17,941 nt of DNA from DATMNI01 sp035570275 (GTDB lineage Bacteria > Acidobacteriota > Terriglobia > Bryobacterales > Bryobacteraceae): NCBI GenBank assembly GCA_035570275.1, contig DATMNI010000266.1:1-17941 (forward strand). The letters are read 5' to 3'. This document shows, piece by piece, positions 13,598-17,941 of the stretch. Under the pieces are notes generated by a model. It was not told the DNA's origin. It searched no databases and saw only the letters and a list, made by a program, of their open reading frames with translations. Each line of letters opens with the position of its first letter. Positions within the stretch are counted from its first letter, which is position 1. Made by a program: the position numbers and the translations under genes.

Positions 13598-15399
13598 TTG
13601 ACCTCCCCGGCCAGCTCCATCACAAATTCATGCACGTTCTCCCAGGAGTTCGCCGCGGTCTTCTCCAGCATCCGGCTGGTTTGCGCCGTTGCCCTGTCGA
13701 TCTCATCGTTGCTCCACTCCAGCGCAGGCCGATCCGCCAGAGGCGGCCTGGGATTCCACCAGTCCTGCGGGCTTGAGCCGTTGAATCGCCGCGCCGCCTC
13801 GGCGCGAAGCTCCGCCGCCGGCCGCCGGCTTTTCAAACTGTCCAGCAGCGCCAGGTCTTGCACCGCATTGCGTTGGATCTTCAGCCGGATGCTGGGAATC
13901 GGCGCTTCAATGCCGAAGCGTTCCCCCGAATAGACCAGCGCCGTGCCGCCGCCATCGAAGTGAAACCAGGGATCCGGCCCCGCGTCGACGGTCAGCCAGT
14001 GCACGTAACCGTCGATTCCCCAGAGCCACGCCTGCAACGGGAACTCCGTGATTTTGGCCGAGGCCTGGGTCACGGTCGGCGGCCCGGAATAGAACCACAC
14101 CGTGTCGCCCCGCTGCTTCATGGCGCGGACCGTCTCGGGGTACCAGCTCACGATTCCGCCGCCGCAGATCCACATGTTCACGATCCCCGCGAGATCCTTC
14201 GCTTGCCGTTCCATGTCCCAGCTTACGTCGGCGCGGAACACGATCTTCACCGGCGAGTCCAGAGGCACGGCTTTCCGCAGCAGGCGCCCGTATTCGCGGA
14301 AGTAGCGGTTGTCCTCCGGGAAGCGCACCTCGTCGCCGTCCCACGGAAAGCCCATATAGCGCTTCTTGTGATTGAAAAAGAGCTCCAGGCGCGTGCTGGT
14401 CCAATTCTTCTCCCGGAAATGACGTTCCATCGAGGAGACGACATTCACGAATTCCGCTTCATACCCGGGCTGCCCCCACCACAGGTACGACGCGGGCCAC
14501 TCAGGGTTGATAGGAAGGTACGCGAATGGAATCGGCCGCGCCCCGCGCCGGGTCTGGGTGAAGGCAGTCCCGTCGAATAAAGGCCCGTAGTGGCGGTCGA
14601 ATAATTCCCAATTCGCGATATGCTTACCGCGTCCCGTGCCTTCGAGCGCGGGCGCAAACTCCGGCCCGACTTTGCCGGCGTGCCCGTAGCCAAGTTGATG
14701 GAACACGCCGCGATGCTCGTAGAAGATCCGATGGTACGAGTGAATCAATTGGAAGAACGCGTCACTGCGGAAGAAGTCCGCGCCCGTGCGCTGGCGTTCC
14801 AGTGCGTAGAGATCGCCGATCCACGAACTGCCGTACGAATTGTGGTCGATGGCCACCACGTCCTGCTCCGGGACCGTGGCAGCCAGCACGCGAATGGGAA
14901 CCGTTACCTCGGCGGCCCCTTCATGCGACTTCAGTCGAAACTGCAGCCGGTGCTCACCGGCGCGGGCGTTGCCAGGGATCCAGACATCCACCCAGAAGGC
15001 CTGTGCTTTCTGCCCTGGTATGCGATTATCCGGCTCGGGCAGGCGTGAACCGTATGGCAGGCGGACCGGGTTGAGCGCATCCGGATAGTACGTCTTTTCC
15101 TTTTCGAGGGCGTGATACCACTCGCGAAAAACGTCCACCTGCAGGCCGGACGCGGGCGTCAACTCCAGAGAGTATTCGCCCGGTGCGCCCAGCTTCGCGA
15201 TCACCTGCAGTGACACGTACCCCATGCGTGCCGCCGCCAGTGAGGGTGGGCGCGGATGGCCGGCCGCGGTACGGTCGGCAGGCACAATCTCGCCATCGGG
15301 CGCGGTACGCAAATACTCGGGTCTTACCTGGAGTTCCGCGGCTTGGGCACACGCCGCGGACCACAGAACCGTCCCGAGCAGAATCACGCTGCGTCTCAT
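13594..15399 (-). CDS. Secreted GH123/DUF4091-like glycoside hydrolase, paralogue 2
   Basis: This is a 601-residue protein. GGAGG sits seven bases before ATG at 15399. A signal peptide is cut after ACAQA (residue 20). Residues about 25-190 form an N-terminal beta-sandwich ending in AFWVDVWIPGNARAGEH. A barrel-like region follows from about 200 (HNSYGSSW, LGYGHAGK, HYGPLFDGTAF, RLELFFNHKK, VKIVFRADVSW). An adjacent Asp356-Glu357 pair in WDGDEVRF matches the position of LDEP in the neighbour. GH123 enzymes use an adjacent Asp-Glu pair for substrate-assisted cleavage of N-acetylgalactosaminides, but the match here is distant and substrate transfer is unsafe. It starts 28 bases after its paralogue's stop and overlaps the next gene by four bases. 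Confidence 0.85.
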   Translation of the reverse strand: MRRSVILLGTVLWSAACAQAAELQVRPEYLRTAPDGEIVPADRTAAGHPRPPSLAAARMGYVSLQVIAKLGAPGEYSLELTPASGLQVDVFREWYHALEKEKTYYPDALNPVRLPYGSRLPEPDNRIPGQKAQAFWVDVWIPGNARAGEHRLQFRLKSHEGAAEVTVPIRVLAATVPEQDVVAIDHNSYGSSWIGDLYALERQRTGADFFRSDAFFQLIHSYHRIFYEHRGVFHQLGYGHAGKVGPEFAPALEGTGRGKHIANWELFDRHYGPLFDGTAFTQTRRGARPIPFAYLPINPEWPASYLWWGQPGYEAEFVNVVSSMERHFREKNWTSTRLELFFNHKKRYMGFPWDGDEVRFPEDNRYFREYGRLLRKAVPLDSPVKIVFRADVSWDMERQAKDLAGIVNMWICGGGIVSWYPETVRAMKQRGDTVWFYSGPPTVTQASAKITEFPLQAWLWGIDGYVHWLTVDAGPDPWFHFDGGGTALVYSGERFGIEAPIPSIRLKIQRNAVQDLALLDSLKSRRPAAELRAEAARRFNGSSPQDWWNPRPPLADRPALEWSNDEIDRATAQTSRMLEKTAANSWENVHEFVMELAGEVK

Positions 15400-15427
15400 C
15401 AGTTTGCCTCCAGCGCGCCACCGTGGA

Positions 15428-17941
15428 CTAATTCACCAGCGCCGCGGCCACGCGCCGGCGCAGTTGGTCGAGTTGCGTATCGGCGATGCCGTCAAAGCGG
15501 ATGCCGCCGGCGTCCTCTTCGTATTGGCGCCTGGTCTCTTCGGAAAGATCCAGCGCTCCGGCCACGGCGTGGGCCACGGCATCGCGGTCCCAACCCTTCT
15601 TGCGCGCCAGCAGGGTCATATACTCCACGTCCTGCTCGCCACGGCGGAAGGCCTTCAGCCGAAGGCAGTCTAAGGGCTGGTTGAGGCCGAACTTCTTGCC
15701 CACGTAAAAAACCGTGAGGGGTTCGGCGCGATCCCAGGCTTCCATACCCCGCACCGTGTTCCACGGCACGATGGCATCGGCGCCTGTGACCCACGCGCGC
15801 CAGCACCACGCGCGCATGCCGACATTGGTTTCGCGCGGGTGGTTCGTGCTGGCGTAGTTCCAGTAGGTGCGCCCGAAGCGGTTGCGGTTGTCCATCAGGT
15901 AGCGGTTCTTGCTGAAAAAATGATCGCTGGTGCAGTCGATATCGATCAAGTCGGCAATCTGGTCGCGGATGAATTCCACGTAGCTGATGTCCGCGCGGAA
16001 GACCATCGGCACGTCCGGGTAGTCCTTGAGCCAGCGTTTGCCGAGCCAGCCGAAGAAGCTGAGGGCGCGATAGTCGTCGTGATGGTTGGGCTCATCCAGC
16101 AGCCACCAGGAGACGCCGTTGGCTCCGCTGCTGCGCGTGGGGTCCTTGTAATAATACTTGTCGTTGAAGAAGATCTGGTACCTGCTCTGCTTCCAATCGC
16201 GCTCGCGAATGTGTTCGGCGAACTGCCGGGCCACGGCGGAGAACCGGTCCTGATAATCGCGCGGGAAGCCTTCCTCGATGGGGCCGGACTCAAGCGCGTG
16301 GCGCGCGATCAGTTGTTGGTACTCGGCCGCGGTCTTTGGATGGTCGGGTATGTTCCACCGATACGACTGGCGCAGGTCGCCGGGCCAATTCTCGAACAGC
16401 GCGAGATAGATGATAGGCACCGGGACCCCGGCGCGCGGCAGGTCCGCAAATGCCGATCCCGAAACCAGAGGGCCGTAGTGCGCGTCCCAGTCTTTCCAAC
16501 TCACAACTTTGGTACTGGCGCCCTCACCGGTCAGGGGCGGTGTCTGGTCGGGTTCGGTACTCCCGGAGTGGGAGTAACCCAGAATGTCGAGGTTGGCGCG
16601 GTTCAGATGCGCCACCCGATGGTACGCCTGCAACAGCGTGCGATATTCGGGGGTGCCGCGCTGGACGTCATAGCCGGAGTTCACGCCACCGTAGGCATTC
16701 AGGTCCACGATGAAGTTTAGTTGATCCGGAAGGGCGAGGGGCAGGACGTCTACGTCCACCGCGAGGTTACGCAACAGGCGGCCGCCGGCGCGCACCGCGA
16801 TGCTTCCGTGGTGTACGCCCGGCGCGGCATCGTGCGGTATGTAAATATCCACGAACACCGGCTGCACGCGCTGGCGCGGGACCCCGTTATCGGCGGCGGG
16901 AAGATCGAACGCGCCGTTACCGGGTGGGCCGTTCAGCGGGATGAGAGGGTCGGGGTACCAGGGGCGCGCGGCGCTGGTATCTTTATCGTCAGGCACCAGC
17001 CACTCGCGGTACAGTTGCACCGCGCCGGTCTTCAGAAATACCGGCGGCAGCTTGCATTCGGCGAAGAGGGGCTGGTCGACCGTGACCGCGATATCCTTGA
17101 CCGGAGTTTCGCTTTCGACGGCCACCTGGAAAGCCACGAACTCGTTCCGCGCTCCTGTCAGCTTGACAACGCCTGTCCAGATGGGGCCCTTCTCCAGCAG
17201 CGCGCCAGTTTGGGGATTGACCTTGTGCAGTTCGGAGTAGGACCAGACCTTCACTGGTCCAGCCGTCTGCACCGGTGCCGCGGGAGTATCGGTGGAGACC
17301 GCGGGCAGCGAGGGCCAGGTGCGCGCCGATGCCTGAACTCTGCCCAGCCGACCGACGGGGCCGAGTTCTCCGGTGGCGCTCATCCCGCGCGCCGCGAAGT
17401 AGTAGAGCTTTCCGGGCTGCAACTGCTCGACGATAGCGTTCACCTGGTCTTGAAGGGAATTGGAAGTCACCAGCGGGTTCGGATGCGAGGCGAGCGGGTC
17501 CAGCATCCAGCGCGGCACCGGCGCGGCAGCTTCGAAATTCTTCGCTGTGATAAGGGCTTCGGAGAATCGCAGGTCATAATGCACGGCGCCCGAGGCGCTG
17601 AAATGAAGGATCACGCTGCCGGGCCTCAGCGAGGTACGGCCCAACGCATTGGCGGAGCGTGGCGTCAACGGCTTCACGGGGCCAGGCGCCGCGCTTGGCG
17701 CCGCGCTTGGCATACGGCCTGGCGTGGAGTTGGCGCGCGTACCCTCCACGATCAGGACTGGCGGATCGGCGCTCTCGCGGCTGCCGATAGTGTGTCGCGT
17801 GCGCGTTTGGCCCTTCTCGTCGGTCAGCATAATTCCGAACTGGTCGCCTGTGGCCAGAGAAGCCGCGATTTGCGGAGGGATGTCGATCTCATACCATCCG
17901 CCCCCGGCGTCGTGCGCCTTTACATAGGCGTAGAGGCTGCC
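15428..17941 (-). CDS. Multi-domain GH123/DUF4091-like glycoside hydrolase, paralogue 1, 5' end outside the window
   Basis: The frame is open to the last base, so the gene is partial; 837 residues are visible. ATG 17830 is probably internal, because the 37 codons before it (WYEIDIPPQIAASL, GDQFGIMLTD) continue one domain. That first domain ends ESADPPVLIVEG, like the end of a DNRLRE/disaggregatase-type carbohydrate-binding module. A fibronectin-III-like stretch follows (about 17600-17340), then a beta-sandwich (ARNEFVAFQVAVES to VFVDIYIPHDAAPGVHHG), then the barrel with YGGVNSGYD, HYGPLVSG, YQIFFNDKYYY, SWWLLDEPNHHDD (Asp-Glu codons at 16091-16096) and VFRADISY. The C-terminal LRLKAFRRGEQDVEYMTLLA is typical of DUF4091. 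It shares order and motifs with the downstream gene, so the two arose by duplication. Confidence 0.88.
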   Translation of the reverse strand, partial: GSLYAYVKAHDAGGGWYEIDIPPQIAASLATGDQFGIMLTDEKGQTRTRHTIGSRESADPPVLIVEGTRANSTPGRMPSAAPSAAPGPVKPLTPRSANALGRTSLRPGSVILHFSASGAVHYDLRFSEALITAKNFEAAAPVPRWMLDPLASHPNPLVTSNSLQDQVNAIVEQLQPGKLYYFAARGMSATGELGPVGRLGRVQASARTWPSLPAVSTDTPAAPVQTAGPVKVWSYSELHKVNPQTGALLEKGPIWTGVVKLTGARNEFVAFQVAVESETPVKDIAVTVDQPLFAECKLPPVFLKTGAVQLYREWLVPDDKDTSAARPWYPDPLIPLNGPPGNGAFDLPAADNGVPRQRVQPVFVDIYIPHDAAPGVHHGSIAVRAGGRLLRNLAVDVDVLPLALPDQLNFIVDLNAYGGVNSGYDVQRGTPEYRTLLQAYHRVAHLNRANLDILGYSHSGSTEPDQTPPLTGEGASTKVVSWKDWDAHYGPLVSGSAFADLPRAGVPVPIIYLALFENWPGDLRQSYRWNIPDHPKTAAEYQQLIARHALESGPIEEGFPRDYQDRFSAVARQFAEHIRERDWKQSRYQIFFNDKYYYKDPTRSSGANGVSWWLLDEPNHHDDYRALSFFGWLGKRWLKDYPDVPMVFRADISYVEFIRDQIADLIDIDCTSDHFFSKNRYLMDNRNRFGRTYWNYASTNHPRETNVGMRAWCWRAWVTGADAIVPWNTVRGMEAWDRAEPLTVFYVGKKFGLNQPLDCLRLKAFRRGEQDVEYMTLLARKKGWDRDAVAHAVAGALDLSEETRRQYEEDAGGIRFDGIADTQLDQLRRRVAAALVN
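17685..17708. repeat. 12-base exact tandem duplication in a linker
   Basis: GGCGCCGCGCTT occurs twice back to back. On the minus strand it encodes a PSAA PSAA stretch in the proline/alanine linker between the first domain and the fibronectin-like domain of the large glycoside-hydrolase-like protein. It is in frame and therefore tolerated. Confidence 0.85.

Noticed and set aside
17828..17830. ATG at 17830 as the true start of the large glycoside-hydrolase-like protein
   Set aside because: The frame is open for 37 further codons to the window edge, and those residues complete the same domain; no signal peptide follows the ATG.

Overview
The window is GC-rich, densely coding bacterial DNA. It most resembles Acidobacteriota of the Bryobacterales/Solibacter type. 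That rests on three things: an Oar-like TonB-dependent receptor with an N-terminal carboxypeptidase-regulatory domain and an LPLNGR motif, a run of secreted hydrolases beside a Tat-exported Gfo/Idh/MocA oxidoreductase, and two short dispersed repeat families (a GGCGGATTG/CAATCCGCC palindrome and an AYARGSD-encoding repeat). The placement is from recall of families, not from a search.

Left part, plus strand (1-9001). A repeat-rich leader (1-310) precedes a run of co-directional genes: a secreted two-domain alpha/beta hydrolase whose second domain has lost its triad (311-2431), a Tat-exported Gfo/Idh/MocA oxidoreductase (2444-3760), a second repeat copy and a minus-strand oxidoreductase scrap (3763-3996), a sulfatase-fold protein with Thr in place of the formylglycine Cys (4074-6377), a lipoprotein of the phosphodiesterase/nucleotide-pyrophosphatase type whose leader is built partly from a dispersed repeat (6374-8455), and a twice-frameshifted, 3'-truncated esterase pseudogene (8455-9001). 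Junctions within 2431-2444, 6374-6377 and 8453-8457 are tight or overlapping, which suggests co-transcription.

Middle (9002-12709). A plausible sigma70-type promoter and a strong ribosome binding site lead into a 1210-residue TonB-dependent receptor. Its gene meets the minus-strand block across about 300 bases in which I see no gene (12710-13012).

Right part, minus strand (17941 down to 13013). Two related GH123/DUF4091-like proteins stand in tandem, each with an adjacent Asp-Glu pair. The first is cut by the window edge. They are followed by a small secreted protein with a Cache-like look, coupled by an ATGA overlap. Taken together the window looks like a saccharide-scavenging neighbourhood: outer-membrane import (receptor), deacylation (esterases), phospho- or sulfo-ester removal (two alkaline-phosphatase-superfamily enzymes), sugar oxidation (oxidoreductase) and glycosidic cleavage (GH123-like pair). 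The substrate cannot be read from the sequence. The most unusual aspects are the repeat-driven remodelling of gene 5' ends, the catalytically dead duplicate esterase domain, and the gene remnants.
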